A DNA stretch of 64,000 nucleotides from Nissolia schottii (Eukaryota > Streptophyta > Magnoliopsida > Fabales > Fabaceae). The stretch lies in NCBI GenBank assembly GCA_003254905.1, contig QANU01084201.1:22807-86806 (forward strand), written 5' to 3'. Positions 1 through 12,773 of the stretch are shown piece by piece (the stretch's first letter is position 1; every line of letters begins with the position of its first letter). The notes under the pieces are model-generated. The model saw only the letters and a program-made list of their open reading frames with translations, searched no databases and was not told where the DNA came from. The position numbers and the translations under genes are program-made.

Positions 1-2
1 GT

Positions 3-203
3 TTTAGCAAGGTGGAAGCAAAATTGGAACTTCATGGCCCCACCACACCAAGTGAAACATCAGCCGTATCCAAGCCAAGGGTGAGAGTGAGACCTGAAAC
101 GTGCGGGAAAGGATTTGTGCCGTATAAAAGGTGCATTGCTGAGAGAGAAAACCGGTCATCTGCAGATAAGAAGGAAAAGAAATGCATCCAGCTTTCGCCA
201 TAG
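3..203 (+). CDS. REVEILLE/CCA1-like MYB transcription factor, C-terminal end (partial)
   Basis: An open frame enters from the left window edge and stops at 201-203 (TAG). About 66 codons are visible. The tail contains ETCGKGFVPYKRCIAERENR, which resembles the conserved C-terminal block (G-F-x-P-Y-K-R-C followed by an acidic/basic stretch) of REVEILLE and LHY/CCA1-type single-MYB clock-related factors. The DNA-binding SHAQKYF MYB domain would lie upstream, outside the window. A possible splice acceptor (ttttag, ending at 6) sits just upstream, so this could be the last coding exon starting near 7. The identity is from motif memory; the frame and stop are seen directly. Confidence 0.6.
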   Translation, partial: FSKVEAKLELHGPTTPSETSAVSKPRVRVRPETCGKGFVPYKRCIAERENRSSADKKEKKCIQLSP

Positions 204-610
204 CTCCCCCCAATGTGTTTATATTCAGAGCGGTTTTCTGTTTTCCCTTTGAGAGAGAATATAGCTGTTTCAGATGCTGGATGAACTTGTATAGGAGAAG
301 GGGAGAACAGAAAAGGGGTAGCTGAAAATTTTTGACATTTTCTGTTGCATGCTTGAACTGCAAATTCTCCTGATTGAATCTCTTTTTTCCTCTACTTTCA
401 ACTGTGAATTATCAAGTGTCTTTGTTTCCCATGGCTTGAAATTGTATGTATCCTCAAGTAGGTTTTGGAAACCACTTCAGCTGCATCAACAAGTTTTGCA
501 ATGCTCTACAATGTTTTCCCAACAACGCCAAGGTTTCAATTCTGTCTGTCCATCTCTCTCTGATCTGTTTCGTGATAGTATATGGTTTCCTTACCTATTG
601 AAGTAGAGAG
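204..610 (+). other. Probable 3' UTR and downstream flank of the MYB gene
   Basis: Non-coding, of mixed composition, following the stop at 203. It lacks a reading frame with recognisable protein similarity. Assigned as 3' flank by position only. Confidence 0.35.
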
Positions 611-2650
611 GAAACTAATTAAAACAAAGATGACACTAACGCGTGAATATCAAATTTAAGTAAAATCATGTCAACGCCACAGATACATAAGGATCCGGGG
701 AGAACCTTCCAGAGCATATGTGACTGTTCGTGCAAGAAAACTGATCCACCAAATATGATTTGTAGGTGATATCCCTAGATTTTAGTATTAGAATGACCTG
801 CTGAGTACACTTATATTGACAAATATACATGAGATAGTTGATCTTTTATTTCTATACTTGATGTTTTAAGAAAAAAGTTTAATCAGTTTTGGTGAAATAT
901 GCAAGATTGATAATGCATTTGCAGAATTTAAAATATCACCATCCATTCACATACAATGCAGCCAGAGAGCTTGCAACTTGTTTTGATCTTGCATTCACAT
1001 TGATATTCATATGCATGTGTATGTTTAAAATAACACATTGCATTCACACACATCCTACTAAACATAGCAAATATGCATATTTTATAAATTATGACAATTT
1101 CCTCAAGTTAAAATCTAACCTTGATTTTTCTATTAACTTTGTCACATCAACTTTATGTTCTTGCTTCCGTTATTATCTGCAATTTTAGTCCCAAGCTTTA
1201 CATAAAATTAGTTGTTGCCAATTTTGTCTCATGTTTAGTAGATCAATATACTATTGTTGTTGATGGACATAAGTTGTTGGCTCTCTCTCTTGAAATCTGC
1301 ACTTAAAACGAAAAATAAAAATGCTTGATGCCTCAATTGAATCAGACAACCCAATGCAATAATTAACAAATATATATATATATATATATATNTTCATGGT
1401 GTGTTTTGAGCCATCATGTCTGTGTTCTATGTAGTTGAGCTCGATTTGGACATTGTGATGGATGAACCTACAATTGAGGGCTCTAGTATGAAACTATGTA
1501 AATGCTGATGAATGGCTTGAACTGACTTAAGTATAACAAAGTATAACACACTCACTCCTCACTCTTCACTTTCAGCTTTCAGTTTCAGATATGTTCCCTT
1601 TGAAATTGCCTTTACTTTCAACTAAAAAAGGTTAGGGGGTAATAATTACTAAGAGGGCAATAGACTTGATACGAATTAGATTTGCTGTAGATATAAAAGC
1701 TAATGTAAAAGTGACTCACACATGACTCTAGGATTTAATTTAACATAACATTATTGGGGAAATGTTCTAAATAGACCCTTAGCTGTATTAAATCCTGTCC
1801 AAGAGCATAAGGGCAAAGTTCTATAATAAAAATAGTGTAGGTCATCTTGTTAAACTGTTATGTTGTGACAGAAATTTCAGCACTTAACCTTCTTCTATTA
1901 TCATTAATCATTAATGGTAAAATAACGAAATACTCTGATAGCTTAAGTGGGAGTTTTTGTTCAAATAATACATATTCTAGCCTAAATGCTTTGAATCCTT
2001 TCGTTAGCTTAATTGATGCTTGATAGTTGTTTAATTACATTTGGCTTTACATAGTTTACTTGTCATCTAATGACTTTGTCATGTAATGTTATATATTATC
2101 CTTGGTAATGGCTATCTTATCCAACTTTTGTTGTATTATACAAATGACAAAGTCATTAGAGCACGTTAAGGTATGGCAGATTTTGCTCCAAGGATTCATA
2201 ACTTGTTAATTTCACAAAGTCCTTCTTGTCAATAATTCATGATATTAGCATAACATTTTGGAAAATTAAACCCCATAAGTAGTGAAAACTTCCATGGTGG
2301 AGGAGGATGTTAAACATCAGAAAATGCATATTGTCAACAATTATTGACCAGAACTTTTTAGTAATATTACTCTTTTAAGTTGTCATCTCTTTTCAATATT
2401 CAGATATTGAGCCTTACTTCAAAAGTTTCAGAACTTTTGGGGCACATTTTTGAATTTAAATTAATACACAAAAAATTAAACATAATACTAAACAACTTTC
2501 ATTGATCATATATTACATAACCATTCATCCATCTTAATATAAACATAGGCAATACAAATGGAGCAAAATACATTAATAACAAATCTAAACATCAAAATAG
2601 AAACAACCATTCTTAATAACTAATAACTTTATGAAGCTTTAAACACAAAA
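611..2650. other. AT-rich spacer
   Basis: I see no gene here. It contains a (TA)n microsatellite at about 1370-1391 ending at an ambiguous base N (1392), and a perfect 17-bp inverted repeat (2066-2160) listed separately. Short open frames are AT-rich chance frames. Confidence 0.5.
2066..2160. repeat. Perfect 17-bp inverted repeat with a 61-nt loop
   Basis: TCTAATGACTTTGTCAT at 2066-2082 is exactly reverse-complementary to ATGACAAAGTCATTAGA at 2144-2160. It could be the ends of a tiny foldback element or a hairpin-forming transcript. No function is inferred. Confidence 0.7.
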
Positions 2651-3166
2651 TCATTGCAGCCTTGTGCAGTTATAAATTAGGTTCTGCTGGACAAAAGTGG
2701 TTGAGTTCTTGCATTCTAGCAATGTGACTTGTTCTAGACAGGGTACAAACCATGTGAACATACGTGCTTCAGCTTCATTGATCTATACCCTCTGATTTAT
2801 GAGAGTCTTGTTGTCAGAGGTGCTGTTTATCATGAAACATGATACTTCTGTATTAACATGATCACAACCTATGAGTTTGAACCTTCCTTCTGATGCAAGG
2901 AAGAAAGGAAAGTGCAGTGGGTGATCATGTATAGTTGAGGTGATAATTTGGCTCACCCAATCAATCACAACATCATCTTCATCACTTCCAATGTGTAACA
3001 ATATGGATCTGTCTTCAACAGGATGATGAGTGAAATGTTCAATAAGGAAGTAAGTAGATGATAATCTAGAATTCCAAGTCTTTGATAAAGTTCTTGCCCT
3101 TCCTATTGTTTTGGAATCTGCCATGAAGAATATGTTAAACCTGATATCAGTAGGGAGTTCACTCAT
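2651..3166 (-). pseudogene. F-box protein gene, disrupted by an in-frame stop
   Basis: The frame starts with ATG at 3166 and reads MSELPTDIRFNIFFMADSKT..GRARTLSKTWNSRLSS, the usual F-box pattern (LP.D....I........R.R.LSK.WN). F-box proteins are substrate adaptors of SCF ubiquitin ligases. A TAG at 2783-2785 ends the first 127 codons. Beyond it the same frame stays open to a TGA at 2651-2653 and encodes INEAEARMFTWFVPCLEQ followed by VTLLECKNS, resembling the leucine-rich segment of F-box/LRR proteins. The total of about 171 residues is far shorter than the usual 350-450, so the gene is truncated as well as interrupted. No neighbour is functionally linked. A short functional F-box-only protein is possible but less likely. 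Confidence 0.65.
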
Positions 3167-3169
3167 GGT

Positions 3170-4990
3170 TTGCTAAATTATTTTAGCACTATTAATCTCT
3201 CTCATGCAATTGACAGAGAAGCAAGAGAAGCATCTCTTCATCAATCGCCTCATTAAATTCTTGTCACTATTTGACATGATGTTTTGAAAGTTACCTATTT
3301 TATAAGCATTGCCTATTGGTCTTTGCACATTGATAATTTGCTAGGATAAAATCCAAGCAAGATCTTATTGCAGTTGATAAAAAAGGTATGGAGTGAAAAA
3401 AGCTTATAAAGTATCTTAATGACAAAAGTACATAGAGTGACTCAAATAAATCATTCACATACCTATCTAGTCAACATTTAAAGCTCCTTTGCGTTTATTT
3501 ATCTGAGTCCTCATCAACAACAAATCTTTGTTCTAACTTGTAATTGACTTCAAAATTTTGTAGCAATCTCATTCATGTATCTAAAGTTCCTGTATGGCTA
3601 AACCCTAGATCAGCAAAAAAGGCATAGAATTTTTTTTCTCAGAACATGAATGGTAAGATCTTCATTGTTATGATACCAAACTATCAACATAATTTTGAAA
3701 GTTCCAAATGCATTATCATAGTTCGATTATGTTAACATAATCATCATCTAAATTGATTAATGGTTCAACTACATAAGGACTCAAGAGACTTCATGAGTAA
3801 GGTGAAGAATTTATTAGGTTGCTGAGATTTTGGTATTTGACTCAGATCGGTTATGGCTTAGATCCATTTCTTTGACTCAGAGAGAGTTTACTTGCATGAA
3901 AATCTACTTATCTACATCCTGTATATGGAGGCAGGTAGAATACGTTAGGACTGGCTTTTTGAACTTTGGGTGTTGTAATTTATAATCTGATTATACTACT
4001 AATGCATTAATCTTTTAGATCACATGCTGTTTCCTTATGCTAGGATAAATTAATGTCAACTTCGCTTTGAGCCAAACTTACAACAAATTCCTGCATAAAT
4101 GGTAACTACTCTGTTATAATGCAAAATGATATCCTTTACTTTAAATATTTTTGAGATCAAGTTGTGAACAAAAAGATTTGTCAAGTTACTAATTTCTAGA
4201 TCAATTCATTGTTGCAACAATTCATAATAACAACTTGTGCATAACTCAGGCATCAATATATTAGAAGCTAGTTTTTAGTTGTATGAACAACATATAGCCT
4301 TTGTTCTAATAATTAGTAAATGTACTCAACTTTCAAAAATGCACTTACTAAACTTTTGTGGTTCAATATTTTTGTTCTTACCATAATTTGCCCTGCATTT
4401 TCCAATTGTGATTTTGTAATTTCTCTATCAATACACTGCAAATTTGATTCTCTTTTTAAAAGATCATAACCATAATTAATTAAGGCTTGATATTATCAGT
4501 TGGTCATTCCTGCTTCAAACCATAACATCCAGAATTTTTTTGCACCAAAATAAAGTACCTTCATTTGTGCTTAAAATTTTCCCAATTCTGGTTTACTATT
4601 AGTAACATCTCTTGCTGACTGGTTAGTGCATTTTTGTTAAAATTTAGCTTCTCATCTGCAATATCTTGTGCTCATCGTGTTCAACAGTTAAAGACATAAA
4701 AATATTTTGATAACATGGACAACTGTGGACATCTTTTTGAAGATGATTATCATTACAATATCTTACTTGTGTGGTTAAACAAATAAGCTAATAATTCATC
4801 ACAACCATAAGGTTGTTGGACAAATGTTTGGACCAAACAAACAAACAGAAAATCCTCACTGTTGAAGGATCTTGCCTAATAGTTGCTTTACTAATTATGT
4901 AAATTTAAGCATTGAAAAATACACTTGAATACTTGCAGTTACATCGTATGAAGATGCCTATGTAGAATACGTGGCAATATGAGTGGGGTT
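3170..4990. other. AT-rich spacer
   Basis: No coding frame of note on either strand. Part of it may be intronic or 3' sequence of the decayed RPA-like gene (4993-5635, minus strand), but I could not identify further exons. Confidence 0.4.
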
Positions 4991-4992
4991 AC

Positions 4993-5635
4993 CTGAAATC
5001 TTCGTGAGTGACCTTGCATGAGATTGGCAGCCTTGATGTTAATTTTGAACATGTATTGCTTATCAACAATGCATTCTTCAAGTGTTGGCGGATATTGGTC
5101 TAACACAATATCCTACAAGTTATCAATCAATACAAGGGAAAATATAAGTGCTATGGATATATTTGAATAAGTAATTAACATGACACCCACACTCAATGTG
5201 GAGTTGGCCCAAGTTCACTTACAATACATTCTTTTACTTGGTTGTTTTGCCAACAACCTCAACAGCCTCTTTGTCCCAAATTTATCAATGACATGCTGAC
5301 AGTGTCATCAGGCACAACAACTTGGAGCCTATACCTATGTACTGACAGCCAGGAATAGCGCAAGATTAAACACAAACTAACATATTGAGTTAGGGTATAA
5401 ACTAATTAGGTCCACTTAATTACAAACTTTTGTAAAGGATTCAGAAATACCTCAATATTGCATTGGGATGCATACGATCACACTTTTGGCAGAAAAATTT
5501 GGACCCCATTTCATTAACCTTCTTTCTACATCGGCTACATGAACGGTAATACCAATCAGTAGCTCCAACTTGCAAATCAGTGATTGTACGTCGACAATCC
5601 AACATACAACCTCTTGAAAACTCCCTCCACAGCAT
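4993..5635 (-). pseudogene. Replication protein A large-subunit-like gene remnant (three exons visible)
   Basis: Minus strand. Exon a (5635-5451) encodes RRTITDLQVGATDWYYRSCS followed by RCRKKVNEMGSKFFCQKCDR. This is the C-terminal zinc-ribbon of RPA70-like proteins, with two CxxC pairs (CSRC, CQKC). It splices cleanly at a GT (5450-5449) to an AG before 5334, giving PNAILR/YRLQVVVPDDTVSMS. Exon b then loses frame by about one base: the alternative frame reads DKFGTKRLLRLLAKQP before stopping. Exon c (5112-4993) is flanked by AG and GT and encodes DIVLDQYPPTLEECIVDKQY then MFKINIKAANL, like the final OB-fold segment. RPA70 binds single-stranded DNA in replication and repair; plants also carry many RPA-like copies, some from Helitrons. 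The shift and missing N-terminal domains indicate a pseudogene or TE-carried copy. Confidence 0.65.
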
Positions 5636-5639
5636 AATC

Positions 5640-6970
5640 GTTACTTAATAATTGTTTAAATAAATAGATAAGTATTATTATAAAATGAATCATCTCAAAT
5701 ACTCATGGTATGCGATATTATAATCTATTAATGTGAGTGAGCACTGAGTGAGTATCAATATGTATACTATTGATGTTAAAAACATTTATAGGGTTACTCG
5801 GTCATGTGTTATTATATCAGAAAAAAAATAATTTATTTTTTCATTTTAATATTTCGAAAGTCTAGATATAATGTTAGTATAATTTTATTATACTCGGAGC
5901 GTGGATAGAAATTAATTTGTGACAATTATATTGAAATAAGGGAAGCCGAGTATACAGGCATACTTACTAAAGTCACCAAGATTAATGTTGTTGATCCGTA
6001 TAGAAGTAACTTTCCCCCAATTGCAGGCCCAATGCAGCCCCCAATGACGGATACGGGCCTTGAGCCCTTTACCCCGTAAAGTTTATATAGTAAGTTAGTA
6101 ATTATACTTACCGGGTCCACTAGCACCCGCTATTTTTTATATAAATCTGTCGGAGAAGAAATTCCAGAAAACTTTCAGCCATTTTTCTAAGTATAAGTCG
6201 ACTCATTTATTATTCACTTCACTAAAACATAGGTCTCATTAAATTACATACAATGAAGGATAGTACTTGAATCCGTAAGGTGTCTTACATTCAGGAAGTA
6301 CACATAAATAACCCAGTTGGTTGAGAAGGTTAGCCGTGGTGCGATATATCATACAAGATTAGATAGTTTTTGCAATTTATTTGTAACAGTTATGTGTGAC
6401 TGTACTTTACGTATTTCTTGGTTCCACATTTTCCATAAAATCTCGACTGACAATGACTGCACAGCAGCAGAGGATGAGTTTTTAAGACAATTTCACATTA
6501 GATTAACCTTGGTCCCCAGTCCCCACGTTAATTGTCTTTTACGGCTGCATAGGAAAATTTTACTCCACAAGATCTGATTCCTTTGTAGTTTTTTTTTTTA
6601 AATTGCACTTCATTTTAAAGTATGTAAAAAATTAGAATTCATCTCAATTTTATCAACCTCAATGATAGTTTCTGTCAGTTTCTGAAACAATAAATTTACA
6701 TTCACATGCAATAGTCAACTAAGGGATGGTTATTGCCGACTGAACTGAGTGGGGAAAAAAAAAGTTGAAATAAGAAGAAAAAAAAAATTAGGTGGTAAAA
6801 TATTTTTAAAATAGCAACAAAACTGAGTATAGTTGAGATATAAGTAAATATTGCATATGAAAAAGATTTGGTGGAGAAATGTACATTCATCTGAATCTCA
6901 GCCTATGTTATCAAAGCAGTTAATGATCGAAGAGTGGTGATCTGATTTTGATTTTATTTTCCCTCAGAAC
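5640..6970. other. Spacer upstream of the expansin gene
   Basis: AT-rich, with no recognisable protein. The last few hundred bases presumably hold the expansin promoter and 5' UTR, but no convincing core element was picked out. Confidence 0.4.
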
Positions 6971-6973
6971 CAA

Positions 6974-8625
6974 ATGTCACTACTACCGGCACTAGCTGCG
7001 TGCATCACGCTATTATTAACCCTCGCACCGCCATCAACCTCTCTCTACTCTTCTCCTTCGCCGCCGGCGGCGCCATTTAACTCATCTTCTCCTTCTCCTT
7101 CTTCCTATGTCGAGTGGCTCTCCGCTCATGCTACCTACAACAACGACACCCTCGACGCGCTGGCCGGCGCGTGCGGGTACCCTGGCGGTTACGCCGACGC
7201 GGCGTCGGCGGCCCTGAGCGAGGCGGTGTTCGACCGAGGGCAGATCTGCGGCGCGTGCTTCGAGCTGCGGTGCGCGGAAGAGGAGGCGGCCTTCGACCGC
7301 CGGTGGTGCATCCCGGAAGCCTCCGTGATCGTGTCGGCGGCGGACTTCTGCGCCCCGAACTACGGGCTCGACGCCGACGGGGAGAGCGGCGGGGGGCGGT
7401 GCAACCCTCCGAAGCAGCACTTCGTGGTGCCGGTCGAGGCGTTCGAGAAGATCGCCATCTGGAAGGGAGGGAACTTGCCCGTGCAGTATCGGAGGTAGGG
7501 CTCTCTTGTGTGTAGTAGACTGCCTAGTTGTTGTTGATTGAAAGATCCTCGAGTTCTTGTTTGTAAAATGCGTTGAGTGTAAACCTTTTTGGATTTGATT
7601 TTCGTCTAAAAAGTTAGGCGTTCACTTTCTGCGAGCATGGATTTATTTAATGATGGAAAAAGCAGTTCACCTAATGCGTTACTATAATTTTGTTCAAATT
7701 TTTTCTCTCTCTAGTTTTATTAATAATTCACATGAATGGGCTGTGCAATTACAATTACGTTTAACTAAGTGTCGGTGTTACTTTGATGCGGCCCCGGCGG
7801 CCACTTGCACTTTACTTTTGAACGATCTGATTCAGATTGTGTGGGATCGCAGAAACTAACTTTTGTTTCTTTCCCTTTCGGCTTCAGTCTCTTTGTCTAA
7901 AAAAAAAAAAGTGTTTTGACAAAAAGTAACGTATAATTTTGTTTGTGGGAAAAACATAACTATGATGCTGCCGACTGCAGCGAAACTTGACGTTTTATTC
8001 CTTTGCAATGCAAAACACCAAGCTCTTTATAGGCTGCCTTCTTTATGTTATTATATATATGTGTGTGTGTATATATATATATATTATCACCTCAATGTAT
8101 TTCATTGGGATAATACTTACCAGACATATTCAACGATCATGTGAGTGCTTTACTCACCATTAGTAGGATATTAAAGAAACTTATTTCCATAGTTAAATCC
8201 CGCAAAAGTCTTAATCTGTCATATACTTCAGGAAGTGGAAAAAGGACAAAACAAATCGTGGTAATTTTTGTTGTTAGTACTATTCATGATGTTATATATA
8301 TTATGTTTGGCACAGGATAAAGTGCAGAAGGGAAGGAGGAATCCGGTTTACGATCACTGGCTCTGGTATATTCATTTCGGTGCTTATCAGCAATGTGGCT
8401 GGGACAGGAGAAATTGTTGGGGTGAAGGTCAAGGGTTCAAGAACTGGTTGGCTTCCTATGGGTCGTAATTGGGGCCAAAACTGGCATGTCAACGCTTTAA
8501 TACAGAACCAACCCCTTTCATTTGAGGTTACTGCTAGTGATGGGAGAACAGTTACTTCTTACAATGTTGCTCCCAAGGATTGGAGCTTTGGACAGACCTT
8601 TGAAGGCAAGCAATTTGAGTCTTGA
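6974..8625 (+). CDS. Divergent alpha-expansin (EXPA20-like)
   Basis: Two exons, 6974-7494 and 8316-8625, joined at GT (7495) and AG (8314-8315) in phase 2, give 276 residues. Residues 1-23 look like a secretion signal, followed by a Pro/Ser-rich stretch (24-43). The double-psi barrel domain shows [10 protein letters not shown] (65-74), [14 protein letters not shown] (87-100), [20 protein letters not shown] (111-130) and RCNPPKQHF (142-150). The C-terminal CBM63-like domain has aromatic residues W219, W226, W230 and W263 and the motif [12 protein letters not shown]. Expansins loosen cell walls non-enzymatically in the apoplast. Two oddities: the canonical HFD motif reads HFV (149-151), and HATFYG is HATYNN, so a conserved acidic residue is lost, as in some EXPA20-type members. 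Exon 1 is very GC-rich (45 of 60 bases G/C at 7141-7200) while exon 2 is not (25 of 60 at 8521-8580). The frame is intact. Confidence 0.88.
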
Positions 8626-8698
8626 AAACCTTGACCAAGTAAACTTGTTTCTGGGGACTACTCTCATTAGATCAACTTTTTAATTCTGATGTATTACA

Positions 8699-8769
8699 TT
8701 GTCATCCAATCATGCATAGTTCGCAAAAATGATTGACTCTCACAGGCATGACAATGCATGATTGGACAA
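8699..8769. repeat. Imperfect inverted repeat just downstream of the expansin stop
   Basis: The left arm TTGTCATCCAATCATGCA (8699-8716) pairs with TGCATGATTGGACAA (8755-8769) except for a 3-nt bulge. It lies 73 bp after the stop codon, so it may fall in the 3' UTR and form a stem-loop. Confidence 0.6.
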
Positions 8770-9850
8770 CAGTCAATGCATCAAAATTGAATCATTGTTT
8801 TATATCTATGAAATAGAGGTTAATAATATATGTATTCAGTAGATTACTCTGTAATTGTTTTATTTGATCAAATGGTACTTATCCCCGGTAGAATAATGGC
8901 TAATAACTCACATTTCTTATCTTATCAATCACTGGAATGGCTGTGGAAGTTCTGGTCTGTGCAAAATTATTGTTTATTAATATGTCTAGCCTTTCTGTAA
9001 ATCTGCATGCTTAGAATGTCGTTTGTTTTTCTTTCATGGTGTTGATAATTTTATTAAACCTGTTGTACCTTGTAGCAAGTTACATGCCATCATCATCAAC
9101 ATGCTTGATAGAAATACCATTGAAATACCAAAAGTTAATTGTACCAAACAAAAACGAAATATCAAAAGTTACTTTGGATGTTGTGTCTATGTATTATTAA
9201 ACTTCCATATGTCAATTTGTTAGTTGTACTGGTGTTATCTCCGTGTCTTAGGGGTCTTTTTTAATAAGAAGGCAGTCCACTTATCTAAAAGGAAGTATTT
9301 TTCATATTGGTGACTAACTAAAACATTTTCACCGAAACCTCAGCCTATATAGGTGAAGGCCGGGTTGAGCCAAGCTGGTTTTAAATTTTTACAAAACCAG
9401 CTACTGAAACAGAAACTTCTGAGTTCTGACTAGATTCTATTTCACTTAAAAATTATGTTGTATTGGAATAAGAATTTTAAGTGTAGGATAAATTGAAGTT
9501 GAGATTCATTTTCAAGAGCTAGCAAAGGTTACAGAGTTCCTGAAACAGGGAACTTTACCTGCCAATACAGATCTTCACTTATAAACCAAAAGAATGGAAA
9601 AAGAAAAAAGAGAAAAAAGAAAGAATCGCCCTCAAGAGAACAAAAGAAGATGCTGATTCACAATGCCCTATGGCCGGCTTGTGTATAGTATGCCTTCCCC
9701 ACTCCACGTCAAACCCACACAAGGTTTCTAAAACCAACACATACTAGTTGACACAAAACGCCTTAAAATTTTTGGGATGGACAATACCAAGAACAAGAGC
9801 ACCTCCTATGCTTCGTTAAGTTCCAAGCTGATACACTAAACTGTTTTTTT
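8770..9850. other. Intergenic spacer between expansin and GST genes
   Basis: No coding feature supported. Contains the expansin 3' flank and the GST upstream region. Confidence 0.4.
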
Positions 9851-9856
9851 TCTCTC

Positions 9857-9863
9857 TATAAAT
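9857..9863 (+). promoter_or_regulatory. Putative TATA box of the GST gene
   Basis: TATAAAT preceded by a T/C-rich tract, 72 bp upstream of the ATG at 9935. Spacing fits a short 5' UTR. Motif evidence only. Confidence 0.5.
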
Positions 9864-9910
9864 TTGCCAACTACTCCCACATTGTCTAATAACCATCATA
9901 GAAAAGGTAA

Positions 9911-11177
<1,267 letters not shown>

Positions 11178-12773
11178 TTGTTTGTTGAAATGCAAATGAA
11201 TCATGTTCTGATATGTCTCGTATCAGTAACTGCTGCATGTTTCTAGTCTTTTCTATGAAGCCGAGGACTAGAAATTAGAATAAAGGAGAGAGATTAGTTT
11301 CCATTTGCCATGAAGTAAAAGAGTTTTATACTGTCATCTAATAATAGCTTATTGTGTGTAGAACTTCTAAGTTAGTGGCTATATGATTGGAAGGAGGCGT
11401 ACAAAATTTGTATACTGGCCGTGCATAAAAATTAATTTCGGCCAGAAAGAAAAGAAGAAATAAAACACATGACAATCACCTTTGGGGCTTTCTATTGCTG
11501 TTCAGTTACTTGTGGGTTGATATGGTAACAAATAAGCATCTTTCAGTATCTAGTTTGCTATTATGTTATGAATAAAGGTTAAAAGAATAATTGGTAGTTC
11601 TTATTATGCCACCAATAAAATGTTGTATGCTCCCTAGAAATCAAAATTCCTGTGCTAGGATAACACTCTAGTTTATGCTAGAGATGCAATTTCAGTCCTC
11701 TATCTTGTCTTTTCAGTGTGATTCCAGCCTTTTAGTTTTTGGTCGAAAGCCCTTTCTTGTTATTGGACTAGATGGGCTTCTTTATTATTCATATCAGTTA
11801 TCAACTTACCCAGACCAGTAGTTGGCTTAGGTTTGGGCTTAAACATTAAACTGCTAGATCTCAATCTGTTATACCAAACATCCCTGTAAGTTCAATACCT
11901 GAATTTGAATAGAAATATATGTGTGTAATGTAAGATTCCGATTTATTATTTGATTCAACCATAATTTAAACAATCCTAATGAATTAATGGTGCAAAATGT
12001 TAAGCTGACATGGTCTCACAAATTTGGTAGTTATGTAATTATATCTTAAATTATGAACTTTCTATTTGAAGAGTAAGTAAAATGGTGTGAAGTAATGCTA
12101 GCTTCAAGGACATTCATGGTAGATCTTGAGTGGAGTATTATTTGAGAGAAACTTTTTATGTCAAACTAATTCAGTGATTAAACTTCAACTCTATTTAAAA
12201 AATAATTTTGTATTATTTTAGAGCCTTTTTATCTCTACTGTCCTTGAAACAAAAATACATACTCTATAATACCCCCCCCCCCCAACCAAGTTGGAGAAGA
12301 AATGAAAAGATAAACTATTTTCGCTCCCAAACAAATAATAAGACATGGATTGATTTGAATACCATATTATCGTGCACATTGACTATCTACGTTAGAAAGT
12401 ATTAATTTCTAACTCCTTTTGGTTGTCTCCACTTCTTTCGGTGAAAAATTATCCTCTCTTTGGTCTCGATTTCTCCACGATGTGATTAGACCAACATGAC
12501 TACACCTACACAATGCGATTAATTGCTGGAATTTACACAGCTTTCCAATACTGACAATGATATATAAAAGTGAACTAGCTCGCATAAATTCGGCAACCTG
12601 TGACTATCACAAACCCAAAATTCATCACCTTTGTTTTGTTTTGGAGTGCTACTTTTCAAATGCTTGTGATAGGAAATATCAGAATGTAGAGATGACTAAA
12701 TTCCCAACATTTTATCATAGTTTTTTAATAACATCTGCAATTTTCAACTGTTGGAGATGAGTTTGGTTTAAAT
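11178..12773. other. Spacer downstream of GST
   Basis: Probable GST 3' UTR first (AATAAAGG near 11279-11286 could be a poly(A) signal), then AT-rich sequence with a C homopolymer near 12273-12283. No gene seen. Confidence 0.4.

Noticed and set aside
5926-6126. 66-codon minus-strand frame with Gly/Leu/Ile-rich, membrane-like text
   Set aside because: No recognisable family, no partner exons, and composition compatible with chance.
7082-7420. 112-codon antisense and 133-codon alternate frames over expansin exon 1
   Set aside because: Shadows of the GC-rich real exon, which has clear expansin motifs and joins precisely to exon 2.
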